DNA of 64,000 nucleotides from Bacteroidota bacterium (GTDB taxonomy: Bacteria; Bacteroidota; Bacteroidia; Chitinophagales; Saprospiraceae): positions 1-64,000 of the forward strand of contig JAKQHM010000024.1 in the NCBI GenBank assembly GCA_029572935.1, written 5' to 3'. How positions within the stretch are numbered: position 1 is the first letter of the stretch; each line of letters begins with the position of its first letter. This document shows positions 42,855-52,075 of the stretch, one piece after another. The notes beneath the pieces were generated by a model. That model made no database searches. It saw only the letters and a program-made list of their open reading frames with translations, and was not told the DNA's origin. The position numbers and the translations under genes were made by a program.

Positions 42855-43592
42855 TCAGGCACTTAAAGGTGGATCTACAGGCTGCAGTTTTTCGACCAGA
42901 TTTTCAAGAGACCATGCCTGATCAACGGAATAATCTCCGATCCGGGTCCTTTTCAGGGAGGATAGATAAGCTGAATTGCCCAATCTTTGGCCAAATTCGT
43001 GGGCAATGGATCGGATGTAGGTTCCTTTGGTGCAACTGATCTCAAAACCGATGACCGGGAAATGATCCGGATGCACATCAAACCGGGAAATATAGATCGG
43101 ACGAGGGGGAAGAACCAAGGTTTCTCCTTTCCGGGCCATGGTATAGGCTCGCTTGCCGCCAACTTTTACGGCGGAATGAACAGGTGGCACCAGCTCCTGA
43201 TATCCCATGAATGAAAGTCTTACAGCTTCGAGCTGTTCCAGACTGATGCCAGAGGGGTCCGGGCCTGGTATGATTGCTTGTTCCAGGTCATAGCTCTCTG
43301 TACTCGCACCCAGGGTGAATGTCCCGGTATAGGTCTTTTCCATATCCTGAAAGTCCTGGATTTTCTTGGTCATCTTGCCTGTGCACACGATCAGTAAGCC
43401 GGTAGCCAAAGGATCCAGTGTGCCGGCATGACCGATCTTGAGTTTTTTGAATCCCTTGTTACGCAAGACGCGTTTGATTTTTTCCAGAGCCAGGAAGGAT
43501 GTGATCCCATAAGGTTTGTCGATCAGGATCAGCTGTCCGCCTTCAAAATCGAGATGTGAAAGGTTTTCTTCTGGCGGTATCTGATCGCTCAT
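42855..43592 (-). CDS. truB: tRNA pseudouridine(55) synthase TruB
   Basis: A 245-residue enzyme making pseudouridine 55 in the T-loop of tRNAs. The catalytic aspartate is in GHAGTLDPLATG (D60), and IDKPYGITSF and SRFDVHPDHFPVIGFEISCTKGTYIRSI (key part CTKGTYIRS) are characteristic. The ATG at 43592 forms an ATGA overlap with the uppP stop and is preferred over the ATG at 43640. The order ftsX-DUF3098-uppP-truB is common in Bacteroidota. Confidence 0.95.
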   Translation of the reverse strand: MSDQIPPEENLSHLDFEGGQLILIDKPYGITSFLALEKIKRVLRNKGFKKLKIGHAGTLDPLATGLLIVCTGKMTKKIQDFQDMEKTYTGTFTLGASTESYDLEQAIIPGPDPSGISLEQLEAVRLSFMGYQELVPPVHSAVKVGGKRAYTMARKGETLVLPPRPIYISRFDVHPDHFPVIGFEISCTKGTYIRSIAHEFGQRLGNSAYLSSLKRTRIGDYSVDQAWSLENLVEKLQPVDPPLSA

Positions 43593-44389
43593 GCGGAGAA
43601 TTGAAGGTAAAGGATCATCAGAGTACCGGCAGCCATGCAATACCAGGCAAAATAGTGAAGTTTGATGCGCTGGACAACCAGGATCATCAGTTTACAGGCG
43701 AAGATACCGGTGACAAAGGCAGATACAAAACCAAGTGCTACAGCTCCAAGCGAATAATTGGAGACCATAAGTCCTCCGTCCATCAGGTCTTTGGCAATCT
43801 TGCCCAGGATCAGGGGTACGACCATGAGAAAGGAAAAGGTGGCAGCCTGATTGCGGTCTATGTTCATCAGCATGGCAGTGGATATGGTGCTGCCCGAGCG
43901 GCTGATGCCGGGTAGTATGGCCAGGGCCTGGCTGAGACCCATCACAAATGCCTTTGGACCCGTGATAGCTCCTTGAGCGGGAGGACGTATTTTGGAACTG
44001 AAAAGAATGAGCCCATTTACAAACAAAAGGATCGAAACCAAAAGGATCCGTCCCTCAAAAAGCTGGCTGACCTGCTCCTCAAAGAAAAGTCCAACAATGG
44101 CTGCCGGTATCATCGAGAGGATGACATTCATGGCAAAACTCTTGGATGCCTGATCTCTTTTGGTTAACAGATCGGTCAGGATGCGGATGATGTCTTTTCG
44201 GAAGACCACCATTATACTCAATGCAGTAGCCATATGCAGGATTACGGTCAGTTGAAGACTGTCAGCCGCACCTGAGGTATCGCCGGTCAGGTATTTGGCC
44301 AGTTCGAGGTGGCCATCGCTCGAAATAGGTAAAAATTCGGTTATTCCCTGGACTATGCCCAGGATGAGGGTGATCAGATATTCCTGCAT
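43589..44389 (-). CDS. uppP: Undecaprenyl-diphosphatase UppP (BacA)
   Basis: A 266-residue membrane enzyme that recycles the cell-wall lipid carrier by removing phosphate from undecaprenyl pyrophosphate; overproduction of this family gives bacitracin resistance. Motifs: GITEFLPISSDGH near the N-terminus and ILPGISRSGSTIS in the middle (the second catalytic motif), with about eight hydrophobic helices. The ATG at 44389 (MQEYLITLILG) is preferred over one 16 codons upstream; the gap to the DUF3098 gene is then 4 bases. Confidence 0.95.
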   Translation of the reverse strand: MQEYLITLILGIVQGITEFLPISSDGHLELAKYLTGDTSGAADSLQLTVILHMATALSIMVVFRKDIIRILTDLLTKRDQASKSFAMNVILSMIPAAIVGLFFEEQVSQLFEGRILLVSILLFVNGLILFSSKIRPPAQGAITGPKAFVMGLSQALAILPGISRSGSTISTAMLMNIDRNQAATFSFLMVVPLILGKIAKDLMDGGLMVSNYSLGAVALGFVSAFVTGIFACKLMILVVQRIKLHYFAWYCMAAGTLMILYLQFSA

Positions 44390-44393
44390 CCGG

Positions 44394-44705
44394 TCAGCTC
44401 TTGAAAATGGCGTACACCTGCACGGCGAGGCCTGCAATAATGAAAGCTGGAGCCAAAACGGTTCTCCTGAAGGAATAAATGATGCTTTCGTCCCATACCT
44501 CGGGTGAAGGCATATGGCCTCCCGACATCAGGACCAGGCCAAGGGCGATCAGGGCCAGTCCAATGAGGACTATACGGATGTGTTTCTTGCCATAGGTAAA
44601 TTCCTGTAAGGACCTGCTGCTGCTGGCTGTACCGGTTGAACTGCTGGCCGGTGTTTTGGCAGCCTGCGGGGCCGGGACCGTTTTTTTGGATTTGGCTTCT
44701 CCCAT
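44394..44705 (-). CDS. DUF3098 membrane protein
   Basis: A 103-residue protein with a Ser/Thr/Ala/Pro-rich cytoplasmic N-terminus (residues 1-35) and two transmembrane helices (about 44-62 and 82-100) around PSPEVWDESIIYSFRR, matching DUF3098. It is conserved between ftsX and uppP across the phylum and may have a division or envelope role. Eleven bases separate it from ftsX. Confidence 0.85.
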   Translation of the reverse strand: MGEAKSKKTVPAPQAAKTPASSSTGTASSSRSLQEFTYGKKHIRIVLIGLALIALGLVLMSGGHMPSPEVWDESIIYSFRRTVLAPAFIIAGLAVQVYAIFKS

Positions 44706-44716
44706 GATTCGATGTT

Positions 44717-45565
44717 TTATATTTGAAAGGATTTAATGCTTTGTCTTATGCTGATATAATGGAGTCCAGGACCTGTGATCAGAAGAACGACGACTGTGAT
44801 GAGAAAATTTTTCAGGTCCAGTAAATGATATACCCACGGTGCCATATAATATAATACCAACAGGGCCAGCCCCAGCATGCTGACTGCCATCAAGGCGCTT
44901 GCCAGGCCATGGATAATCGCTAGTCGGGTGTAAGGACCTGCAATTTTTCCGGGTTCTGCTCCCAGAAGCCCCATCAGGCGAATGACGGGCGCTTTTGTTT
45001 GAAAAAAGATACGCACCAGGTACCCGATGATAAAAAAAGCCATCAGAGCAAGCAGGAGGGTAGAAAAAACCAATACGGTCTTGACCTTGCGGACAGAGTC
45101 TGAAAATCCTGCCTGTCCTGCGATGGGATTGGATGCCGAACTGATGAAACCAAAACCTTTGAGGAATTCCTGTAGTCTTGAAATGGAGGCCTGTTCATCC
45201 TGTTCGGGGTCCAGGTTCAGTACGATCAGATCGAAAAAGGGGTTTTCACCGGGTGAAAGGGCCAGGTCTTGTTCTTTGCTCATTTCTTGGACAGCACGGT
45301 CGCGCGGGATCATGGAAACGCTTTTGGATACAATGCCAGGCAAGCTTTCCAGTTTGTCCATAAGGTATTTGAGGGAATCTGACTGGTATCCGGGTCTCAG
45401 TTCGATGACAAATGGTGTTTCTGTCCGAATTCGTTTTTCCAGCCTGATCGAATGCACAAAAGCCAGAAATGCCAGTCCTACCAATGACAATACCAAGGCC
45501 ACGGCCAGCACATGGAGGAGATTGGAGCTTCGCGTTTCTGAGATCAGATTAAGAAATTTTTGCAA
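44717..45565 (-). CDS. ftsX: Cell-division ABC transporter permease FtsX
   Basis: A 282-residue permease with four membrane helices and the large extracytoplasmic loop of FtsX (about 45-165; TPFVIELRPGYQSDSLKYLMDKL, key part PFVIELRPGYQ). In complex with FtsE it controls peptidoglycan hydrolases at division; FtsE is not in the window. The start is the TTG at 45565 (MQKFLNLISETRS); no ATG is available, and this TTG coincides with a TAnnTTTG promoter-like motif, so the true start is uncertain. Confidence 0.88.
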   Translation of the reverse strand: MQKFLNLISETRSSNLLHVLAVALVLSLVGLAFLAFVHSIRLEKRIRTETPFVIELRPGYQSDSLKYLMDKLESLPGIVSKSVSMIPRDRAVQEMSKEQDLALSPGENPFFDLIVLNLDPEQDEQASISRLQEFLKGFGFISSASNPIAGQAGFSDSVRKVKTVLVFSTLLLALMAFFIIGYLVRIFFQTKAPVIRLMGLLGAEPGKIAGPYTRLAIIHGLASALMAVSMLGLALLVLYYMAPWVYHLLDLKNFLITVVVLLITGPGLHYISIRQSIKSFQI

Positions 45566-45684
45566 ATGTAGTTAAATTCAACGTTTCAGGAAGGAGCAAT
45601 GAAAGCCGCGACTAATGGTTAAAATAACCTTCCTTGTATTAAATGGGAGGTGGTTTATTGCCCGAAAGAGCAGCATGGACTGCT

Positions 45685-46794
45685 TTAATGCTCATTCAGG
45701 GTTTGAATCAAATCGGTGAGTTTTTTTGATTCCTGCTCCCAACACCAAATAGATTTGGCTAATTTGCAAGCATCCTGCATCCGTATGTATCGTTCTGAAT
45801 CATCTAGCTCTTTAAAGGTGGAAAGGAGCGTTTCAGCAGCCAGATTTTCCACGAGCAAAGCACAGTCGAACTGGTTCACCAGTTTGCGGTACTCAGGAAA
45901 ATCCATATGCAAAGCTGGAAGACAGGCTTGCACGTAGTCAAAGCTTTTATTGGCCAGGGAGTTCAGATAGTTTTGATTATCATCTGATAGCAGGTTGATT
46001 CCGACCCAGGCACGGCAGGCTTCCTCATGAAGCTTGTCTGAGCTGAGCCAGCCTAGGAACCAGACTCTATCCTCCAGATTCAGATCCCGGACGAGTACCC
46101 TCAAATAATTGGAAAGATCTCCTTCTCCGGCCAGGACCAGATGATGATCAGGTAATTGAGGCATGAGCCGGATCATTTCCTCCAATCCCCGGCCCACATT
46201 CAAAACACCCTGATACCAGATCCTCTTTTTGTTTTTGGATACGGTGCAGTCGGGCTTTCTGATCGGCAGGTTGCGGATGGTGTGAAAGTTTTTATGATAC
46301 CGCCTGGCCAATTCAACTGCCAGGGAATCGGATACTGTAATGCACAGTTCTGCCCGCCCAACGCCAATTCGGGTCACCCAGCGCCACACAAATTGAACAA
46401 AGGGCTTGTGTACGATCTCCGGGCTCTGCTCAAAGTACTCATGGGCGTCGTAGATCAGCTTTTTGCGCCGTACGATGGACACAAGGGTGCAGCCAGGCAG
46501 CGTGTCTGAGTCCGCACTGTACAGGATATCTGCTTTCTGAAACAGAAGATAGAAGCTCAGCCTCAGGTTGTATTCCAGGTAAAACAGAAAGGATCTTCGG
46601 AACCACGTTTTAATCCGGATGCCATTGATTTTATTTTCGAACCTGTCCATTTTATTTCTGGAAAGGGTTTTCACTACAAATCCTGCTTGAACCAGGCTTT
46701 CCTCAATTCTTTGAAGCCTTTGGTCGTAGCTCAGGTCCGAAGTGGTAACTATATGAATGATGGTGGGATTCAATGCAATAGGATAACGCGTCAC
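45685..46794 (-). CDS. Glycosyltransferase (GT4-like)
   Basis: A 369-residue GT-B-fold enzyme. The N-terminal half (THIVTTSDLSYDQRLQRIEESL) and C-terminal half (RIWYQGVLNVGRGLEEMIRLM, LVLAGEGDLSNYL, WLSSDKLHEEACRAWVGINLL) match group-1 glycosyltransferases that use nucleotide sugars. Its acceptor is unknown; a surface polysaccharide or glycolipid is likely. The start overlaps the dihaem peroxidase stop (ATGA), so the two are translationally coupled, an unusual pair. Confidence 0.82.
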   Translation of the reverse strand: MTRYPIALNPTIIHIVTTSDLSYDQRLQRIEESLVQAGFVVKTLSRNKMDRFENKINGIRIKTWFRRSFLFYLEYNLRLSFYLLFQKADILYSADSDTLPGCTLVSIVRRKKLIYDAHEYFEQSPEIVHKPFVQFVWRWVTRIGVGRAELCITVSDSLAVELARRYHKNFHTIRNLPIRKPDCTVSKNKKRIWYQGVLNVGRGLEEMIRLMPQLPDHHLVLAGEGDLSNYLRVLVRDLNLEDRVWFLGWLSSDKLHEEACRAWVGINLLSDDNQNYLNSLANKSFDYVQACLPALHMDFPEYRKLVNQFDCALLVENLAAETLLSTFKELDDSERYIRMQDACKLAKSIWCWEQESKKLTDLIQTLNEH

Positions 46795-48158
46795 CGGCAG
46801 CCCAATTGTGCCCTGGATAATTTATCGGCATTTGGAAAACAAAAACCCGAAGGTACAGATTCGGGCTCATAGCGCTTTAGTCTGGGATCGTACAAGGCAT
46901 TTTCCAGGAAATCGGTCAAAGCCTGAATTTCTTTTTCGTTGAGGTTCAGAGGTCGAAAATGGACAGAAATCTGTTCTTTCGGTACTGCGTCGTTTTGGGC
47001 TTTTCCTGCATTTTTATATCGGATCACTTCTTCTACCGAACAGAAGTTGCCGCCATGCCCTAGGAAGCCTGCATCTTTGAGATTATAGAGTTGAGGGGTT
47101 TTAAAAGCATATCGGTCCTCGCTTTTTCCAGTGAATGCTCCTCGGCCCAGATTGTGATCCTGACTGCCTGATTTGGGGATGATGCCTGGACCTTCCATAT
47201 CCGACATACCCAGAACGTGAAAACTCATGGAGTTTAGAGCGGGTCCTGTGTGACACTGGACACATTTTGCTTTTCCAAAAAAAATAGCTGCTCCTTCCTT
47301 TTGCCTTTTACTCAGTGCGCTGCTGTCTCCGCGCAGCCAGACTTGCCAGGGAGCCAGGTCGCATACCACGGTCCTTTCCCATGCTGCAATCGCACGCGCC
47401 ATGCTGAAACGGCGGTATCTTAGTTCGTCCTTTTCTGTTGGAAAGGCCTCGTCAAAAAGTTCTTTGTATTTGGTTTGGGTCAACAAATCGGAACTCATCC
47501 GCATGCCGTGTGCTTCGAGGGCCACTCTGGCCTGGGTTTCGACTCCTTGAAGACCCAGCTTGTTGAGTTCCAGGAAACTGCCAGCAGGCCATAGAGAATC
47601 TGTGCCCTGGTTAGGCCCCGTCCCGCCCAGTTTGCCACTCCACAACTGGACCTCCTGCCATGCGCAATGGGCAATAGAGGGGGTGCGAAGCATCTGCACA
47701 TCCACCTCGCTGGAGTCGCAGGAGGGATGCTTGTGCCTCAAAAAACCATGTCCCCGGCCTCCGCCCGCAATGCTTTGTCTGATCCCTGCCTGAAATCCGG
47801 CTGCTGCAAAATGGCAGCTCGCGCAACTGAAGGTTCGTGCAGCAGCCTTGCAGGCAGGATCAAAGGAAATGGCAGGGTCAAAGAAAAGAGCCTGCCCAAG
47901 CCTGACCTTGGCAGGGGTAATGGGGTTCAGGGAGTCTGCCGGGAGATCTGTCCACTCTTCGGGTCCGGGCAGCCTAAAGAAACGCAATCCTTTCGCCCCA
48001 CCCAGCAGGCTCAGACGCTCCCTGAAAGTAGCATCGGAAACATAGGCTGATTCGGACTCCCGGGTTCCGCAACCAGGCAATAAACCAAATGATAGGGAGG
48101 CTATGATCAAGAATCGGTACACACCAGCAAAAATAGCGGAATAGGCATTACGCGACAT
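46791..48158 (-). CDS. Dihaem cytochrome c peroxidase-family lipoprotein (MauG/CcpA-like)
   Basis: A 455-residue protein with a lipoprotein signal (LLPGCG, about C30 from the ATG at 48158; an ATG 11 codons upstream is less suited). Two c-type haem sites are present: CASCH (about 112-116) and CVQCH in the second half, and the regions LGQALFFDPAIS and NSMSFHVLGMSDMEG match bacterial dihaem peroxidases and the related MauG enzymes. It should receive electrons in the periplasm and reduce hydrogen peroxide or oxidise a protein. Coupled to a glycosyltransferase gene and divergent from the porin-permease operon. Confidence 0.85.
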   Translation of the reverse strand: MSRNAYSAIFAGVYRFLIIASLSFGLLPGCGTRESESAYVSDATFRERLSLLGGAKGLRFFRLPGPEEWTDLPADSLNPITPAKVRLGQALFFDPAISFDPACKAAARTFSCASCHFAAAGFQAGIRQSIAGGGRGHGFLRHKHPSCDSSEVDVQMLRTPSIAHCAWQEVQLWSGKLGGTGPNQGTDSLWPAGSFLELNKLGLQGVETQARVALEAHGMRMSSDLLTQTKYKELFDEAFPTEKDELRYRRFSMARAIAAWERTVVCDLAPWQVWLRGDSSALSKRQKEGAAIFFGKAKCVQCHTGPALNSMSFHVLGMSDMEGPGIIPKSGSQDHNLGRGAFTGKSEDRYAFKTPQLYNLKDAGFLGHGGNFCSVEEVIRYKNAGKAQNDAVPKEQISVHFRPLNLNEKEIQALTDFLENALYDPRLKRYEPESVPSGFCFPNADKLSRAQLGCR

Positions 48159-48257
48159 GATCAGACTGGCAGGTATTCGTCTTGAAGACATATTAAAAAA
48201 AACTATATATTTACGCCATTGAATAAACTAATTCAGCCAGATCGGAATATCCGGCAA

Positions 48258-49580
48258 ATGAGTCTTGAAAAAATGAATGGCTACAGAATTTATGGGATTG
48301 GGATCATGGTCTGTTTGATCCTTGCGTCGGGTCAATGGGGTTTCTCGCAATCTCTGAAGCCTATTTTTCTGAGCGAAGATGGAAAGTACTACCTGAAGGC
48401 TACCTGTCTGGCGCAGCTATGGGGGAGGTACGTATCGCTGAATCCAGGCTCCACTATTTCCGGCTACCAAAAACAGGATGTATGGGATCTGGCCATCAGA
48501 AGATACAGACTCCAACTGTATGGTCCGGTAGCAGAACGGGTATTTTTTTATTCGCAATTGGGCGAAAATAATTTCAGCACGCTTTCTGACCGCAAGCTGG
48601 GTTTCTTTGTGCACGATCTGACCGGTGAGTATGAGTTTGTACAAAAGAAACTATCCCTTGGAGCCGGACTGAATGGCTGGGTGGGGATGTCCCGTTTCTC
48701 TGCTCCGGCGGCTGGTGCGATCATGGGCATCGATGCGCCCCTTTACCTCCAGACCACCAGCGATGTCACGGATCAGTTTTTAAGGCGGATGTCCGTATAT
48801 GCCAAAGGCAATCTGGGATCGCTGGAGTACCGGCTGGCGCTTGCAAAACCTTTTGCGATCCAGAAGTCTGCCTTTTTTGCACCCATCCGGCTTGAATCAG
48901 CTACGCATTCCCACAGGCCGGCGGCTTTTCAGTGGAATGGCTATTTCGCCTGGCAATTCCGGGACCACGAGAGCAATCTGTTGCCCTATAAGCCCGGAAG
49001 TTACCTGGGCCATAAGAATGTCATCAATCTGGGAGCAGGATTTGTCTATCAACCCGATGCCATGTGGTATCTCTCCGGTCCTGGAGAAGACACCCTCACA
49101 CATGATCTGCTGGCAATCAGTGCAGAGTTTTTTGCAGATGTGCCGGTGGGGGAGCAGGGCGCGGCGTTTCATGCATTTGTCAATTACAGTTACATGGATT
49201 ATGGTCCCCGTTACCTGCGCAATCTGGCTTTGCTCAATCCGGCTAATGGCACCATCCTGCCTGAGCTGATCAATGGCTCTGGCAATGGGTATCCTGCTTT
49301 TGGTACCGGGCAGGTTTTGTATGCACAGCTGGGATTTAAGACCCGCGATGGTCTGTGGACGGGATCCGGCATGATGCCATATGTGGCGCTGCAATGTTCA
49401 GACTACCGTGCGGTAGATGATCCAATGCTCTTTTGGGATCTCGGATGTAATTTTTTCCTCAAGGACCATGCTGCCAAGTTTACCCTGGCCCTTCAAAACC
49501 GCCCTCTGGTATTTGTGGATGGTACTGCCCGTGGCCGCCGCAATTCATTAATATTGCAGTATAATATTCTAATCCAGTGA
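48258..49580 (+). CDS. Outer-membrane porin-like beta-barrel protein
   Basis: A 440-residue protein with a signal peptide ending SQS and a repetitive amphipathic beta pattern typical of phosphate-selective or general porins (RRYRLQLYGPVAERVFFYSQLG, LGFKTRDGLWTGSGMMPYVALQ; key tracts only), ending in the aromatic-poor LILQYNILIQ. The ATG at 48258 gives a short hydrophilic N-terminus before the signal; a TTG at 48219 and an ATG at 48273 are alternatives. Its stop overlaps the permease start (GTGA), suggesting the two move the same substrate. Confidence 0.65.
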   Translation: MSLEKMNGYRIYGIGIMVCLILASGQWGFSQSLKPIFLSEDGKYYLKATCLAQLWGRYVSLNPGSTISGYQKQDVWDLAIRRYRLQLYGPVAERVFFYSQLGENNFSTLSDRKLGFFVHDLTGEYEFVQKKLSLGAGLNGWVGMSRFSAPAAGAIMGIDAPLYLQTTSDVTDQFLRRMSVYAKGNLGSLEYRLALAKPFAIQKSAFFAPIRLESATHSHRPAAFQWNGYFAWQFRDHESNLLPYKPGSYLGHKNVINLGAGFVYQPDAMWYLSGPGEDTLTHDLLAISAEFFADVPVGEQGAAFHAFVNYSYMDYGPRYLRNLALLNPANGTILPELINGSGNGYPAFGTGQVLYAQLGFKTRDGLWTGSGMMPYVALQCSDYRAVDDPMLFWDLGCNFFLKDHAAKFTLALQNRPLVFVDGTARGRRNSLILQYNILIQ

Positions 49581-50908
49581 CAGAGCAAAAAGAAGAAGAG
49601 AAAATCCTGGGAGGATTTTCGCTGACCATGATCACGGTAAGCCTGGTGATCGGGATGGGCATTTTCAGGACTGCCTCCGACGCAGCTCTTGCATCGGCGA
49701 GTCCTGCCGTATTTTTCTCGGCCTGGATACTGGGCGGGATCGTAGCTATATTCGGAGGTTTGACTTTTGCGGAGATCGGAGCAAGAAGACCTGTGACCGG
49801 GGCATATTACCGCATATTTGCCGATTGCTATCATCCCTCCGTGGCCTTTGCGCTCAACGCGGTGATCATATTGGCTAATGCAGGTGCTCTGGCGGGCATT
49901 GCCCTCATTGGCAGCGATTATCTCCTGGCAGGACTGTCGTCGTTTATGGACACTAATCCAGCCTGGAAAACCTGGATCGCCGGCACGTCCATCATCGTAT
50001 TTTTTGGTGTCAACCTGTTGGGACTCCGCATGAGCTCCAACACCTTGAATGTATTGATGCTTTTAAAACTGTTGATGCTGGCTCTGATCATCTCCGGTAT
50101 TTTCATCGCCGAAGGAGCGGAGCAGACCCAGGTAAGTACAGCTACAACACCTGGTACTGTGGAATTTTTGAAATCACTGGGACTGGCTCTTGTGGCAGTC
50201 TGTTTTACCTATGGAGGATACCAGCATACCATCAATTTTGGCGGTGAAGTAAAAAAGGCTGGCAGGATGGTGCCCTTGAGCATCGCTGCGGGTATGACCC
50301 TGGTCATTGTTCTGTATCTGGGAGCCAATTATTCTTATTATCATTTGATCGGTTTTGAAAACCTGAAGCAGGCTGATGGCATTGCATCGCGCGTGGGTGA
50401 GGCAATATTTGGTCCTGCCGGCAGGATCGTTTTTGCTCTCTTGCTCTTTGTGGCCGCCCAATCCTATGTCAACATCATGCTGATGACCAACCCCAGAATC
50501 CTGGAGGCCATGGCTACCGATCCGCTCTTTCGCAAATGGTTTCAGTCGGGATCCGGATCAGGCAACAGGCAATTATATTTTTTTACTTTTTTGACTCTGG
50601 TGGTTTTATTTTTTGCAGGCACCTTTGATCGGATCATGGGATTTGTCATGGTTCTGGATTCAATGGGCATGGCCATGGGTGCAGCTACCTTGTTTTATTA
50701 CAGGAAAAGGAGTGACCAATACGAAGGCTTCCGCATGCGTGCATATCCCTGGCCGACGATTATTTTTATCCTGGCTTATGTGTACATCGTCGTAAGCATT
50801 TCAGCCGATCAAACCCAATTAGCCTTGACGGGATTTTTGGTTTTTGGTTGTCTGGCCGGTTTATACCTCTTGCTTCAAAAAAAATCTCAATCAGAAGTTC
50901 GACCTTAG
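49577..50908 (+). CDS. APC-superfamily amino-acid permease
   Basis: A 443-residue transporter with about 12 membrane helices. The first helix carries the substrate-binding G-rich motif VSLVIGMGIFR, and RPVTGAYYRIF and TYGGYQHTINFGGEVKKA correspond to conserved regions of the amino-acid/polyamine/organocation family. The start is GTG, overlapping the barrel gene's stop by four bases. Substrate unknown; the downstream Cys/Met PLP enzyme hints at a sulfur amino acid. Confidence 0.87.
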   Translation: MTEQKEEEKILGGFSLTMITVSLVIGMGIFRTASDAALASASPAVFFSAWILGGIVAIFGGLTFAEIGARRPVTGAYYRIFADCYHPSVAFALNAVIILANAGALAGIALIGSDYLLAGLSSFMDTNPAWKTWIAGTSIIVFFGVNLLGLRMSSNTLNVLMLLKLLMLALIISGIFIAEGAEQTQVSTATTPGTVEFLKSLGLALVAVCFTYGGYQHTINFGGEVKKAGRMVPLSIAAGMTLVIVLYLGANYSYYHLIGFENLKQADGIASRVGEAIFGPAGRIVFALLLFVAAQSYVNIMLMTNPRILEAMATDPLFRKWFQSGSGSGNRQLYFFTFLTLVVLFFAGTFDRIMGFVMVLDSMGMAMGAATLFYYRKRSDQYEGFRMRAYPWPTIIFILAYVYIVVSISADQTQLALTGFLVFGCLAGLYLLLQKKSQSEVRP

Positions 50909-50911
50909 ACT

Positions 50912-52075
50912 ATGGACATTTCTTATATACTCAATGAACTTGGTGAGCATCGCTCGGAGTATTATCATGCGATCACTCCACCCATTGTACAAACCAGCAA
51001 TTTTGCTTTTGAGACGGTGGATGAAATGAGGGCCCGTTTCAAAGACGAGTACAGTGGGTATCTATATAGCCGTGGACTGAATCCCACGGTGGACATCCTG
51101 CGCAAAAAACTGGCGGCTCTGGATGGAGCGGAAGATGCTTTGGTTTTCAATTCAGGTGCCGCAGCGATTTTTTCCTCTGTCATTCCATTTGTACAATCCG
51201 GTGATCACATCGTGTCCGTGAGCGCTCCTTATACCTGGGCGCAGAAGCTATTTGATCTTTTTCTGCCCCGCTACGGAGTACAAACGACTTACGTTCAAGG
51301 AACGGAACTAAGCGAATTTGAAGCGGCGGTTCGGCCGGAGACGAAAGTGATCTATCTGGAGTCTCCTAATAGCTGGGATTTCCGCATTCAGGATCTGCGT
51401 GCCGTTGCCGCTTTTGCCAAAGAGAAGGGCATTCTTACGGTCGTGGACAACTCCTATTGCTCTCCGGTCTATCAGCGCCCCATATCCATGGGGATCGATC
51501 TTTGCTTGCAATCTGCCACTAAATACATTGGTGGTCACAGCGATGTGGTCGCCGGGGTACTGACCGGCAGGAAAACTATGATGAAAAAAATTTTCGATCT
51601 CGAATACCTTCTGGCAGGAAACGGGATTCAGCCGTTCAACGCCTGGTTGCTGCTCAGAGGGCTTCGTACGCTGCCCATGCGGTTGGATTGGATCAGCAAA
51701 ACTACCCGTGAGCTGGTGACTTTTATGAAGTCCAGACCGGAAGTGGAGAAAGTATTGTTTCCGCTGGATCCCGATTTCGATCAGTTTGAACTGGCGGCAT
51801 CGCAAATGGATGGTGCCTGCGGATTGTTTACTGTAATCCTGCATTGCAGGGATGTCAACAAGATAGAGAGGTTCTGTGAGGATTTGCACACTTTTAAAAT
51901 GGCCGTCAGCTGGGGCGGACACGAGAGTCTGGTCATTCCGCGTTGTGCAGGCGTCCCCCGCAATGAATTCAATCCTGATAATGTCGAGCATCGCATGGTC
52001 CGTTTTTACATCGGTCTGGAGAGTCCGGATTATCTGATCCGCGATCTCATAGAAGGAATACAAAGATTGGCTTGA
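50912..52075 (+). CDS. Cys/Met-metabolism PLP-dependent enzyme (cystathionine synthase/lyase family)
   Basis: A 387-residue fold-type I enzyme. The PLP-lysine is in SATKYIGGHSD (K204), with LVFNSGAAAIFSS and YLESPNSWDF as other family motifs. The usual YGxT motif is replaced by SAPYTWAQ around residue 107, so the exact reaction (gamma-synthase, beta- or gamma-lyase) cannot be told. It starts 3 bases after the permease stop; uptake plus cleavage of a sulfur amino acid is a reasonable inference. Confidence 0.85.
   Translation: MDISYILNELGEHRSEYYHAITPPIVQTSNFAFETVDEMRARFKDEYSGYLYSRGLNPTVDILRKKLAALDGAEDALVFNSGAAAIFSSVIPFVQSGDHIVSVSAPYTWAQKLFDLFLPRYGVQTTYVQGTELSEFEAAVRPETKVIYLESPNSWDFRIQDLRAVAAFAKEKGILTVVDNSYCSPVYQRPISMGIDLCLQSATKYIGGHSDVVAGVLTGRKTMMKKIFDLEYLLAGNGIQPFNAWLLLRGLRTLPMRLDWISKTTRELVTFMKSRPEVEKVLFPLDPDFDQFELAASQMDGACGLFTVILHCRDVNKIERFCEDLHTFKMAVSWGGHESLVIPRCAGVPRNEFNPDNVEHRMVRFYIGLESPDYLIRDLIEGIQRLA

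Noticed and set aside
45617..45629. GGTTAAAATAACC inverted repeat before ftsX
   Set aside because: A 5-base AT-rich stem without conserved context is expected by chance.
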